Source: Prevotellaceae bacterium (lineage in GTDB: Bacteria; Bacteroidota; Bacteroidia; Bacteroidales; UBA932). Taken from it: DNA of 6,055 bases. Positions 1-6,055 of the stretch are shown in pieces. The DNA is taken from the NCBI GenBank assembly GCA_031268055.1, contig JAIRXY010000257.1:1-6055 (forward strand), given 5' to 3'. Under the pieces are notes generated by a model. The model searched no databases. It was not told the DNA's origin and was given only the letters and a program-made list of their open reading frames with translations. Position 1 is the stretch's first letter, and each line of letters begins with the position of its first letter. A program made the translations under genes and the position numbers.

Positions 1-293
1 ATCAAAATATACTCGACCACATGGGCAGCACAGAGCTTGCCGCCAACCTGTTTCGCGCCACGCAAGCCGAAGAAAAACTTCGACGGGAGAATGTTAAGGG
101 CAAGCAAAAGGCCAACCAAGCGCACTTTGAGGTAGGTAAAAAAGTGCGTAAAACCATTCAAGAACTTGGCGGAACAATGCCAGAGAATTTACCAACAACA
201 GAAAGCATCAAAAAAGTAGAGCGAATGCTAAAGCGTGATGAGAAAAAAGCGCTGGATAAGTCTACAACAAACGTGCAACATAAAAATATATAG
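1..293 (+). CDS. dinD: DNA-damage-inducible protein D (DinD) family, C-terminal part, 5' truncated by window edge
   Basis: The frame is open from the first complete codon at base 3 (Q-N-I-L-D-H before M-G-S-T-E-L) and ends at TAG 291-293, so the ATG at 21 is an internal Met, not the start. About 96 residues are visible. The segment MGSTELAANLFRATQAEEKL, then RREN, KANQAHFEVGKKVR, IQELGGTMPE-LP and SIKKVE, is the conserved C-terminal half of DinD-like proteins as I remember them. Full-length members are roughly 270-290 residues, so most of the gene, including its N-terminal domain and any LexA/SOS operator, lies to the left. In E. coli DinD belongs to the SOS regulon and is reported to inhibit RecA filaments; nothing here shows that this homologue does so. 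The tail is Lys-rich and probably helical. GC is about 44% by hand count, lower than the sampled lines of the following gene. The stop lies 2 bp before the GH43 start, which suggests cotranscription or a recent junction. Confidence 0.85.
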   Translation, partial: QNILDHMGSTELAANLFRATQAEEKLRRENVKGKQKANQAHFEVGKKVRKTIQELGGTMPENLPTTESIKKVERMLKRDEKKALDKSTTNVQHKNI

Positions 294-295
294 CC

Positions 296-1873
296 ATGTC
301 TTTTCAGCTAAAAATGAATTTGTCGGCAGGTTGCTGCGCATTCCTGCTCTTTGCTGCAACAGGCAGCTTTGCCCAGCACGGGCGCGCGGGAGCATGGGGC
401 GACCAAGGGAACGGAACATACATCAACCCCATCCTAAACGCCGACTACTCCGACCCAGACGTTATCCGCGTGGAGGAGGATTACTACATGGTCTGCTCTG
501 AGTTTCACTTCATGGGTATGCCTGTTCTTCACTCTACGGACTTGGTGAATTGGACAATCGCAGGTCGGGTTTACGACAAGCTGAAGCTTGCGCCGGGTTA
601 CGATACCCTCGGCCGCTACGCCGGAGGCAGCTGGGCGCCCTCCCTGCGGTACCACAATGGCAAGTACTGGATTTATTTTTGCACCCCCCACGAAGGTCTT
701 TTTATGACCACGGCCAACCGGCCGGAAGGCCCCTGGGATACCCTAACGCAGGTGACAAGCGTTGCCCGCTGGGAAGACCCCTGCCCTTTCTGGGATGAAG
801 ACGGACAAGGCTACCTTGCGCGAAGCCAGCACGGGGCAGGCCCCATATACATGCATAAGCTCAGCGCCGACGGAAAAAAGCTGCTGGACGACGGGCTAAT
901 TGTCTACACAGGTTACGTGGCAGAAGGGCCTAAGCTACACAAGCGCAACGGATACTACTACATCAGCATTCCCGAGGGAGGGGTTGCTACCGGTTGGCAA
1001 ACGATACTGCGCTCACGAAGCATCTACGGGCCGTACGAAAAAAAGGTAGCGCTCGAGAAAGGGGCAAGCCGCGTCAACGGGCCTCACCAAGGCGCATGGG
1101 TTGATACGCCCGATGGAGAGTGGTGGTTTGTGCACTTCCAGAGCGTGGACAACGTTGGGCGCGTATGCCACCTGCAACCGATGCGCTGGAAAGACGAGTG
1201 GCCGGTTATTGGCGTTGATGTGGATATGAACGGCATAGGCGAGCCTGTGCGCGTATGGAGCAAGCCGGAGACAGGCCGCGCGTACCCCATACAGGCTCCC
1301 CAAGCGTCGGACGATTTCGGTACGGAGCAGCTCGGCTTTCAGTGGTCGTGGAACCATAATCCGGCGCCTGAGGCATGGTCGCTGGCAAAACGTCCGGGAT
1401 GCCTGAGCTTAACCGCTTTGCCGGCAGCCTCCTTCTTTAAGGCAAAGAATACCTTGACGCAAAAAGTCATGGGCAACAAGGGCGTAGCAACAACCCTGTT
1501 GCTGGCAAACGAAATGGAAGACGGGCAGAAAGCAGGACTTTGCCTCATGGGGAAGCAGTATAACCTTATCGGCATTGTAAAAGAGAATGGGAAAAATATC
1601 TTGTTTGCTGATATAAACGGCGAAATGCTAAAGGTGCAGGGCAACTTCAAGCGAATATTTTTGCGGGTAAGCGTTTCGGCAGAAGAAAAAAGCAACCGCT
1701 TTTACTACAGCACGGACAACAAAACCTACCAAGCCATAGGGGAAAAATTTATCGCCAACAATGGCTTTTGGAAAGGCCCCAAGCTCGGTCTGTTCAGCTA
1801 CAACGAAAAAGTCGCCGGCGGCAGCGCCCACTTTGATTGGTTTCTGTACGAGCACGACGGGCCTAAGCCGTGA
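296..1873 (+). CDS. Secreted glycoside hydrolase family 43 protein (beta-xylosidase / alpha-L-arabinofuranosidase type) with C-terminal beta-sandwich domain
   Basis: 525 residues, a normal length for two-domain GH43 enzymes. The N-terminus is a signal peptide: Lys6, a hydrophobic stretch at about 9-22, and probable cleavage after Ser-Phe-Ala26 before Gln27. ATG 296 is used here; Met7 (ATG 314) would also leave a working signal peptide. Residues about 43-330 form the five-bladed propeller. Candidate catalytic residues, placed by comparison with family motifs, are Asp53 (general base, in NADYSDPD), Asp161 (pKa modulator, in WEDPCPFWDEDG) and Glu210 (general acid, in AEGPKLHKRNGYYY). His264 in GPHQGAW fits the conserved metal-binding His. 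Residues about 338-522 resemble the GH43 C-terminal concanavalin-like domain (SDDFG, LGFQWSWNHNP, FDWFLYEHDG). The enzyme should hydrolyse terminal xylose or arabinose from plant glycans in the periplasm or at the surface; motifs alone do not settle which sugar. No Shine-Dalgarno sequence is visible; the leader is A/T-rich. Subfamily 12 is possible from memory but unverified. Confidence 0.93.
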   Translation: MSFQLKMNLSAGCCAFLLFAATGSFAQHGRAGAWGDQGNGTYINPILNADYSDPDVIRVEEDYYMVCSEFHFMGMPVLHSTDLVNWTIAGRVYDKLKLAPGYDTLGRYAGGSWAPSLRYHNGKYWIYFCTPHEGLFMTTANRPEGPWDTLTQVTSVARWEDPCPFWDEDGQGYLARSQHGAGPIYMHKLSADGKKLLDDGLIVYTGYVAEGPKLHKRNGYYYISIPEGGVATGWQTILRSRSIYGPYEKKVALEKGASRVNGPHQGAWVDTPDGEWWFVHFQSVDNVGRVCHLQPMRWKDEWPVIGVDVDMNGIGEPVRVWSKPETGRAYPIQAPQASDDFGTEQLGFQWSWNHNPAPEAWSLAKRPGCLSLTALPAASFFKAKNTLTQKVMGNKGVATTLLLANEMEDGQKAGLCLMGKQYNLIGIVKENGKNILFADINGEMLKVQGNFKRIFLRVSVSAEEKSNRFYYSTDNKTYQAIGEKFIANNGFWKGPKLGLFSYNEKVAGGSAHFDWFLYEHDGPKP

Positions 1874-1883
1874 TTTGTAAGCC

Positions 1884-1962
1884 CTCTCTGTGGCTCTCTG
1901 TGGCTCTCTGTGAAATAGTTATTACACAGAGTTACACAGAGGTTTCACAGAGAGCCACAGAG
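1884..1962. repeat. Heptamer repeat array (CTCTGTG / CACAGAG) forming a long hairpin
   Basis: Seven copies of one heptamer lie in 79 bp: CTCTGTG starts at 1886, 1896 and 1906, and its reverse complement CACAGAG at 1925, 1935, 1946 and 1956. Spacing within each arm is 10-11 bp, about one helical turn. The left arm is a 10-bp tandem repeat (CTCTCTGTGG twice, then CTCTCTGTGA); the right arm contains TTACACAGAG twice in direct repeat (1922-1941). Bases 1896-1915 pair perfectly with 1943-1962, giving a 20-bp stem with a 27-nt loop. It begins about 10 bp after the GH43 stop. No T-run follows on either strand, so it is not a standard intrinsic terminator, although the hairpin could stabilise the GH43 mRNA 3' end or weaken read-through. 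A dispersed intergenic repeat or miniature element is the most likely explanation. Confidence 0.9.
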
Positions 1963-1986
1963 GAAAGCAAACCTCAGCAGGCTACT

Positions 1987-1994
1987 TATTTTTG
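1987..1994 (+). promoter_or_regulatory. Probable Bacteroidota-type -7 promoter element for the GH28 gene
   Basis: TATTTTTG matches the Bacteroides sigma-factor -7 consensus TAnnTTTG exactly. It lies 52 bp upstream of the GH28 ATG, giving a short, A-rich leader with no Shine-Dalgarno sequence, as is usual in this phylum. The expected TTTG -33 element, 19-21 bp upstream, is missing (that stretch reads GAAAGCAAACC), so the promoter is either weak or activator-dependent, or the match is chance in a T-rich tract. If real, GH28 can be transcribed separately from GH43. Confidence 0.4.
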
Positions 1995-2046
1995 CATTGC
2001 TAAATATCAACAAAAAAAACGATAACCAGTAAGCACAATCAACCAA

Positions 2047-3549
2047 ATGAAAAAAAATATCATACTCGTAGCGGGGTTGTTGGCATCCTCAACCCTATTT
2101 GCAAGGCAGTACAGCATCAACGACTTTGGGGCAACGCCCGACTCTGCCGTTTTGAGTACGCAGGCAATACAAAAAGCAATAGACGCTTGTTCGGCAAGTG
2201 GCGGTGGGCAGGTTGTAGTGCCTGCCGGATGCTACAAGACAGGGTCGATTTTCCTGAAAAGCAAGGTTGACTTTCACCTCGAAAGCGGGGCTGTGCTGTG
2301 GGGTAGCAGAAGCCTTGACGACTATACCAAGGTGAAGCCCGCTTACACCTCCCTGCGCACGCAAGAGGCAACCATACAGCTGATATATGCAGAGAATGTG
2401 GCAAATGTTTCAATCACCGGACAGGGAGCTATCGACGGACAAGGAAGCGGCTTTGAGAAGCTAACGTGGAACGACGAAGGCATCACCCGCCCGCACCTCC
2501 TGCGCTTTGTTACCTGCAGCAACGTGGTGATACAGGGCGTAACGCTGAGAAACTCCGGCTGCTGGATGCAGCATTACCTCGCCTGCGAAAATTTACAAAT
2601 CAGCGGAGTGCGCATATTCAACCGCAACAACTACAACAACGACGCGCTTGATATTGACGGCTGCCGCAACGTAACGGTATCCGACGTCATAGCCGATTCG
2701 GACGACGACGGTATTACCCTGAAAAGCGCCTCCCCCAAACCTTGCGAAAATATCGCCATCACAGGCTGCGTGATTAGCAGCCGCTGCAACGCCATCAAGT
2801 TAGGAACTGAAACAAACGGAGGATTCCGAAACATCAACATTTCCGGCTGCGTGGTCAAGCCGTCGGAGGTAGCAGCGCCGGCTTTCTTTGGGCGCGAAGG
2901 GGGTACTTCGGCTATTTCCCTCGAAATTGTAGATGGCGGAGTGATGGAGGGCGTATCCGTCTCAAACATTACGGTCGACGGGACGGAATCGCCGCTATTC
3001 ATTCGCTTGGCAAATAGGGCGCGCTCCTACCGCAAAGAGCTTACGGTTGACCACGTTGGTCAAATTAATGCAGTACTTATCAGCAATGTACACATACGCA
3101 ATGCCGGCAAAACAGGCTGCTCTATAACCGGCCTGCCTCAGCGCCCCGTCAGCAATATTCGGCTGAGCAATATCGTATATGAGCAGGCGGGTGGCGGAAC
3201 GGTGGACGACGCTAACAGGCTGGTTGAAGAAAAGCCGGAGGAATACCCCGAAGCCACCATGTTCGGCACGCTCCCGGCCTACGGCTTCTACATTCGCCAC
3301 GCCGCCAACATCACGTTTGAGGGTGTGGCGCTGACCGCAGCAACCGCCGATGCTCGTCCGGCGCTATACCTTGAGGATGTGGAGGGGGCTGTGCTCGGCA
3401 GCATGCAGCTGCAAGGCGGCGAAAAGGCAAAGGCTAACATTCGCCTGAAAGCAAGCAGGAATATCTTTATTGAGGAGCCAATAGCAGGCGGCAAGCTCGG
3501 CGCGACCATAGAGCGCGACCAAGTTAGCACAGTTATTGAACGAAAATGA
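2047..3549 (+). CDS. Secreted glycoside hydrolase family 28 (polygalacturonase-superfamily) beta-helix protein
   Basis: 500 residues, typical of single-domain bacterial GH28. The signal peptide has Lys2-Lys3, a hydrophobic core at 5-18 and probable cleavage after Ala19. Residues 22-85 (YSINDFGATPDS, AIQKAIDAC, GGGQVVVPAGCY, TGSIFLKS) are the usual N-terminal cap and first coils of pectin-degrading beta-helices; repeated N-V-x-I-x-G/N-x-x coils run to about 350. Asp199 in NNDALDID and Asp220-Asp221 in SDDDGI match the three catalytic Asp of polygalacturonases, with the same 21-residue spacing as fungal enzyme PGII. The Gly-His-Gly motif is replaced by Arg-Cys-Asn (246-248), and the Arg-Ile-Lys motif appears to be Ile-Ser-Leu (290-292). 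The motifs PLFIRLANRAR (about 316-326) and FGTLPAYGFYIRH (406-418) recur in a large Bacteroidota GH28 group, as I recall it. The likely role is cleavage of galacturonan or rhamnogalacturonan backbone linkages outside the cytoplasm; exact substrate unknown. The preceding GH43 suggests shared substrate. Confidence 0.9.
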   Translation: MKKNIILVAGLLASSTLFARQYSINDFGATPDSAVLSTQAIQKAIDACSASGGGQVVVPAGCYKTGSIFLKSKVDFHLESGAVLWGSRSLDDYTKVKPAYTSLRTQEATIQLIYAENVANVSITGQGAIDGQGSGFEKLTWNDEGITRPHLLRFVTCSNVVIQGVTLRNSGCWMQHYLACENLQISGVRIFNRNNYNNDALDIDGCRNVTVSDVIADSDDDGITLKSASPKPCENIAITGCVISSRCNAIKLGTETNGGFRNINISGCVVKPSEVAAPAFFGREGGTSAISLEIVDGGVMEGVSVSNITVDGTESPLFIRLANRARSYRKELTVDHVGQINAVLISNVHIRNAGKTGCSITGLPQRPVSNIRLSNIVYEQAGGGTVDDANRLVEEKPEEYPEATMFGTLPAYGFYIRHAANITFEGVALTAATADARPALYLEDVEGAVLGSMQLQGGEKAKANIRLKASRNIFIEEPIAGGKLGATIERDQVSTVIERK

Positions 3550-3596
3550 CATATGCTGAAAACAGGCTAAAGCATTGAGCTATACTCAACTCCCAG

Positions 3597-6055
3597 CTAC
3601 TTTTTCACCAGCACATTTTCGTACCCTTCTATTATATCTTTTTCTTTAATATCGTTAAAGTTGGTCAGGTTCAACCCGCAGTCAAATCCGGTGGTCACCT
3701 CCTTCACATCGTCTTTGAATCGCTTGAGCGAGGCCAGCTCCCCGTCGTGCAGCACAATGCCGTCGCGGATTACGCGCACTTTAGTGTTGCGGGTAATCTT
3801 GCCCTCGCGCACAATGCAGCCGGCCACCGTACCCACCTTGGTAACGCGAAATACTTGCAGCACCTCTACCGAGCAAACTACCTCTTCTTTGTACTCCGGC
3901 GCGCGCATGCCCTCAATAGCGTCTTTGATTTCGTTGATAGCGTCGTAGATGATGGAGTAGGTGCGCACCTCAATCTCCTCCTGCTCGGCCAGCTTGCGGG
4001 TAACAGCCGATGGGCGCACCTGAAATCCCACAATGATAGCTTCCGAAGCGACAGCCAGGTGCACGTCGCTCTCCGAAATAGCGCCCACAGCCTTGTGGAT
4101 TACGTTTACCTGCACCTGCTCCGTTGATAGCTTGAGCAGCGCGTCGGTCAGCGCTTCCACCGAGCCGTCTACGTCGGCTTTTACAATAATGTTGAGCTCC
4201 TTGAAGTTGCCGATGGCAAGGCGGCGGCCTATTTCGTCGAGGGTGATATGCTTTTGCGTACGCAGCCCCTGCTCGCGCTTCAGCTGCTCGCGCTTGTTGG
4301 CAATTTCTCTTGCCTCGCGCTCGTCGGACATAGCGTTGAATGTTTCGCCTGCCGTTGGCGCGCCGTTTAAGCCAAGTATTTCTACAGGCGTAGAGGGGTA
4401 AGCCTCGGTAATTTTGTTGCCGCGCTCGTTGTACATTGCCTTCACGCGGCCGGTGTACTGTCCGGAGAGAATCACATCGCCAACGTGTAGCGTGCCGTTG
4501 TGCACCAGCATTCGCGACACGTAGCCGCGCCCTTTGTCGAGCAACGATTCGATGATGGTGCCCTGCGCGCGCTTGTTGGGGTTAGCTTTCAACTCTAGCA
4601 TATCGGCTTCGAGCAGCACCTTTTCCAGCAGCTTGTCAACGTTTATGCCTTGCTTGGCCGATATTTCCTGCACCTGATACTTTCCGCCCCAGTCCTCCAC
4701 CAGATAGTTCATCGTTGAGAGCTGCTCGCGGATTCTGTCGGGGTTAGCGCCCGGCTTATCAATTTTATTTATGGCAAAAATCATGGGAACGCCTGCCGCC
4801 ACCGCGTGGTTAATAGCTTCCACCGTTTGGGGCATCACGCTGTCGTCTGCCGCCACAATGATGATGGCAACATCGGTAATCTGGGCTCCGCGCGCGCGCA
4901 TGGCGGTAAAGGCTTCGTGGCCGGGGGTATCGAGAAATGTTATCACGCGGCCGTCGCCCAGCTCCACGTGGTAAGCGCCTATGTGCTGGGTTATGCCACC
5001 CGCTTCACCCGCAATCACGTTAGAGCGGCGAATATTGTCGAGGAGCGACGTTTTGCCGTGGTCAACGTGCCCCATAACCGTAACGATAGGCGGGCGCGGT
5101 AGTAAATCCTCAGGCTTGTCGGCCTCCTGCTCTATAACGCCCTGCGTGTCGGCAGTAACAAACTCCACCTGATGACCAAAGTTCTCCGCAATCAGCGCAA
5201 TTGCCTCTGCATCCAAGCGCTGGTTGATGGATACCATGAGACCAAGGTTCATGCAGGCGCCTATAACCTCGTTGACCGAAATATCCATCATGCGCGACAA
5301 GTCGTTGGCGGTAACAAACTCCGAGAGGCGGAGTATTTGCCTATCCTGCTCGCGCTGCTCTATCTCCTCCTGCATACGCTGGCTGATAGCCTCTCGCTTG
5401 TCGCGGCGGTGCTTGGCGGCAACCTTGTGCTTGGACGTTTTTTCAAGCATTTTGGCCAGCGTATCCTTTATTTGCTTGTCCACATCCTCGGCGTTCACCT
5501 CCTGACGGAATGGACGCTTGGCCTTTTTCTTGGTATCTTTCTTTTGCTGCTCGTGCTGCTGCTTGGCAACCTCCTTGCCCTCCTTTACCACGTTCACGGC
5601 AACGCCTTTGATACGCTTGCGCTTACCCTTGCGGCGGCCATGCTTGGCGTCTACATCTTCTTTTCGGAACAAGCTAAGGTCTATTTTTTCGCCCGTAAAT
5701 TTCGGGCCCTCCAGCTTATCTGCCTTTGTGGGGATAAACTCTATTTCTTTTCGAGCAGGAAGAACTTCCGGTTGGGCTGCGGGCGTAGCAGGCTGGGTTG
5801 CAGGTTTTGCAGGTTGGGCTGCGGGTATTTTTTCCCTTCCTTTTCCTCTTGCATCTTCCCTCTCTCTGCGGGCTTCCTGACTTTTTGCACCTCTAGACCT
5901 CCTCTTCTTCCCCCTTTTTGACGACGTAGCAAGCGCGTCCAAGTCTATTTTACCTACTACTTTTACTGTCCCTGCTCCAGCTCCTTTTTCTGTTTCTGTT
6001 TCTGTTTCTGATTTTGATTCAGGAAGTTCGGTAGATTTGGTATCCAATTCGTTTT
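3597..6055 (-). CDS. infB: Translation initiation factor IF-2, 5' truncated by window edge
   Basis: The GTPase that delivers fMet-tRNA to the small ribosomal subunit and promotes subunit joining in the cytoplasm. Stop is TAG (3599-3597). The frame stays open to the window edge (N-E-L-D-T-K...), giving 818 visible residues. The TTG at 6047 encodes the Leu of that run and is not a convincing start, because the N-terminal IF2 domain expected in Bacteroidota is missing. Counting from that TTG: charged low-complexity linker 1-235; second IF2_N-like domain about 240-291 ([21 protein letters not shown]); G domain about 317-485 with G1 GHVDHGKT 326-333, G2 Thr353 in [11 protein letters not shown]3 DTPGHE 373-378, G4 NKID 427-430 and G5 SAK 463-465; beta-barrel domain II about 494-575; domain III about 595-705 ([12 protein letters not shown]); C-terminal fMet-tRNA-binding domain about 715-812 ([13 protein letters not shown]). 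All GTPase motifs are intact, so it should be functional. It is convergent with GH28 across 47 bp and unrelated to the hydrolases. Confidence 0.98.
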   Translation of the reverse strand, partial: NELDTKSTELPESKSETETETEKGAGAGTVKVVGKIDLDALATSSKRGKKRRSRGAKSQEARREREDARGKGREKIPAAQPAKPATQPATPAAQPEVLPARKEIEFIPTKADKLEGPKFTGEKIDLSLFRKEDVDAKHGRRKGKRKRIKGVAVNVVKEGKEVAKQQHEQQKKDTKKKAKRPFRQEVNAEDVDKQIKDTLAKMLEKTSKHKVAAKHRRDKREAISQRMQEEIEQREQDRQILRLSEFVTANDLSRMMDISVNEVIGACMNLGLMVSINQRLDAEAIALIAENFGHQVEFVTADTQGVIEQEADKPEDLLPRPPIVTVMGHVDHGKTSLLDNIRRSNVIAGEAGGITQHIGAYHVELGDGRVITFLDTPGHEAFTAMRARGAQITDVAIIIVAADDSVMPQTVEAINHAVAAGVPMIFAINKIDKPGANPDRIREQLSTMNYLVEDWGGKYQVQEISAKQGINVDKLLEKVLLEADMLELKANPNKRAQGTIIESLLDKGRGYVSRMLVHNGTLHVGDVILSGQYTGRVKAMYNERGNKITEAYPSTPVEILGLNGAPTAGETFNAMSDEREAREIANKREQLKREQGLRTQKHITLDEIGRRLAIGNFKELNIIVKADVDGSVEALTDALLKLSTEQVQVNVIHKAVGAISESDVHLAVASEAIIVGFQVRPSAVTRKLAEQEEIEVRTYSIIYDAINEIKDAIEGMRAPEYKEEVVCSVEVLQVFRVTKVGTVAGCIVREGKITRNTKVRVIRDGIVLHDGELASLKRFKDDVKEVTTGFDCGLNLTNFNDIKEKDIIEGYENVLVKK
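5769..5825 (-). repeat. Pro-Ala-Gln heptapeptide-like repeat in the IF-2 linker
   Basis: Residues 75-93 (counted from the TTG at 6047) contain A-A-Q-P-A-K-P, then A-T-Q-P-A-T-P, then A-A-Q-P, about 2.5 units of 7 residues encoded by related 21-bp units. It separates a basic Arg/Lys/Glu-rich segment (about 44-73) from the next charged segment. This is typical disordered spacer sequence in Bacteroidota IF-2 and is probably the result of slippage duplication. Confidence 0.7.
5987..6010 (-). repeat. Four perfect tandem copies of a 6-bp unit inside infB
   Basis: TTTCTG is repeated four times on the + strand (5987-5992, 5993-5998, 5999-6004, 6005-6010). Read on the coding strand it gives the Glu-Thr run ETETETE at residues 14-20 counted from the TTG at 6047. 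A 6-bp unit keeps the reading frame if copies are gained or lost, so the linker could vary in length without breaking IF-2. Confidence 0.9.

Noticed and set aside
21..293. ATG at 21 as the true start of a 90-residue protein
   Set aside because: The frame is open upstream to the window edge and the upstream residues fit the DinD family, so this is an internal methionine of a truncated gene.
1896..1962. The 20-bp hairpin as a rho-independent terminator for GH43
   Set aside because: No T-run follows the stem on the + strand (sequence continues GAAAGCAAACC), and the 27-nt loop is too long for a typical intrinsic terminator.
1884..1962. CRISPR array
   Set aside because: Repeats are 7-10 bp with almost no spacer and occur in both orientations; there are no unique spacers of 25-45 bp.
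3575..3589. Small hairpin (TTGAG-CTATA-CTCAA) in the 47-bp gap between convergent GH28 and infB as a bidirectional terminator
   Set aside because: Only a 5-bp, AT-containing stem, and the nearest T-run on the + strand begins 11 bases later. Too weak to call, though some termination signal would be expected here.
5172..5921. Long open frame of 249 codons on the + strand opposite infB
   Set aside because: It lies antisense to the N-terminal linker and IF2_N region of infB; its Leu-rich translation is what Lys/Glu/Gln-rich codons give when read on the other strand. infB on the other strand has intact domain motifs throughout.

Overview
The window looks like part of a Bacteroidota chromosome, probably a carbohydrate-degrading member of or near the order Bacteroidales. 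Supporting signs are an IF-2 of Bacteroidota character, secreted plant-polysaccharide glycoside hydrolases whose signal peptides end at or just before Gln, start codons without Shine-Dalgarno sequences but with A-rich leaders, and a TAnnTTTG-type -7 promoter element. This assignment rests on protein resemblance recalled from memory, not on a search.

Layout, left to right: (1) bases 1-293, + strand, the 3' end of a dinD-like (DNA-damage-inducible protein D) gene cut by the window edge; (2) 296-1873, +, a secreted glycoside hydrolase family 43 enzyme (beta-xylosidase or alpha-L-arabinofuranosidase type) with a C-terminal beta-sandwich domain, starting 2 bp after the dinD stop; (3) 1874-2046, an intergenic region with a compact array of CTCTGTG/CACAGAG heptamers that forms a perfect 20-bp hairpin, followed by a likely promoter; (4) 2047-3549, +, a secreted GH28 (polygalacturonase superfamily) right-handed beta-helix protein; (5) 3597-6055, - strand and convergent, infB (translation initiation factor IF-2), cut at its 5' end by the window edge.

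The two hydrolases plausibly act together in the periplasm or at the cell surface on side-chain-bearing pectin: GH43 would remove xylose or arabinose and GH28 would cut the galacturonan or rhamnogalacturonan backbone. The substrate is inferred. No SusC/SusD pair, transporter or sensor is visible here, so this is not a complete polysaccharide utilisation locus within the window. dinD and infB are functionally unrelated neighbours.

I found no clearly novel system. The points most worth a second look are the heptamer hairpin array, the GH28 protein that keeps three catalytic aspartates but lacks the His and Arg-x-Lys motifs of classical polygalacturonases, the tight dinD/GH43 junction, and the infB start, where an in-frame TTG near the edge should not be taken as the true N-terminus.
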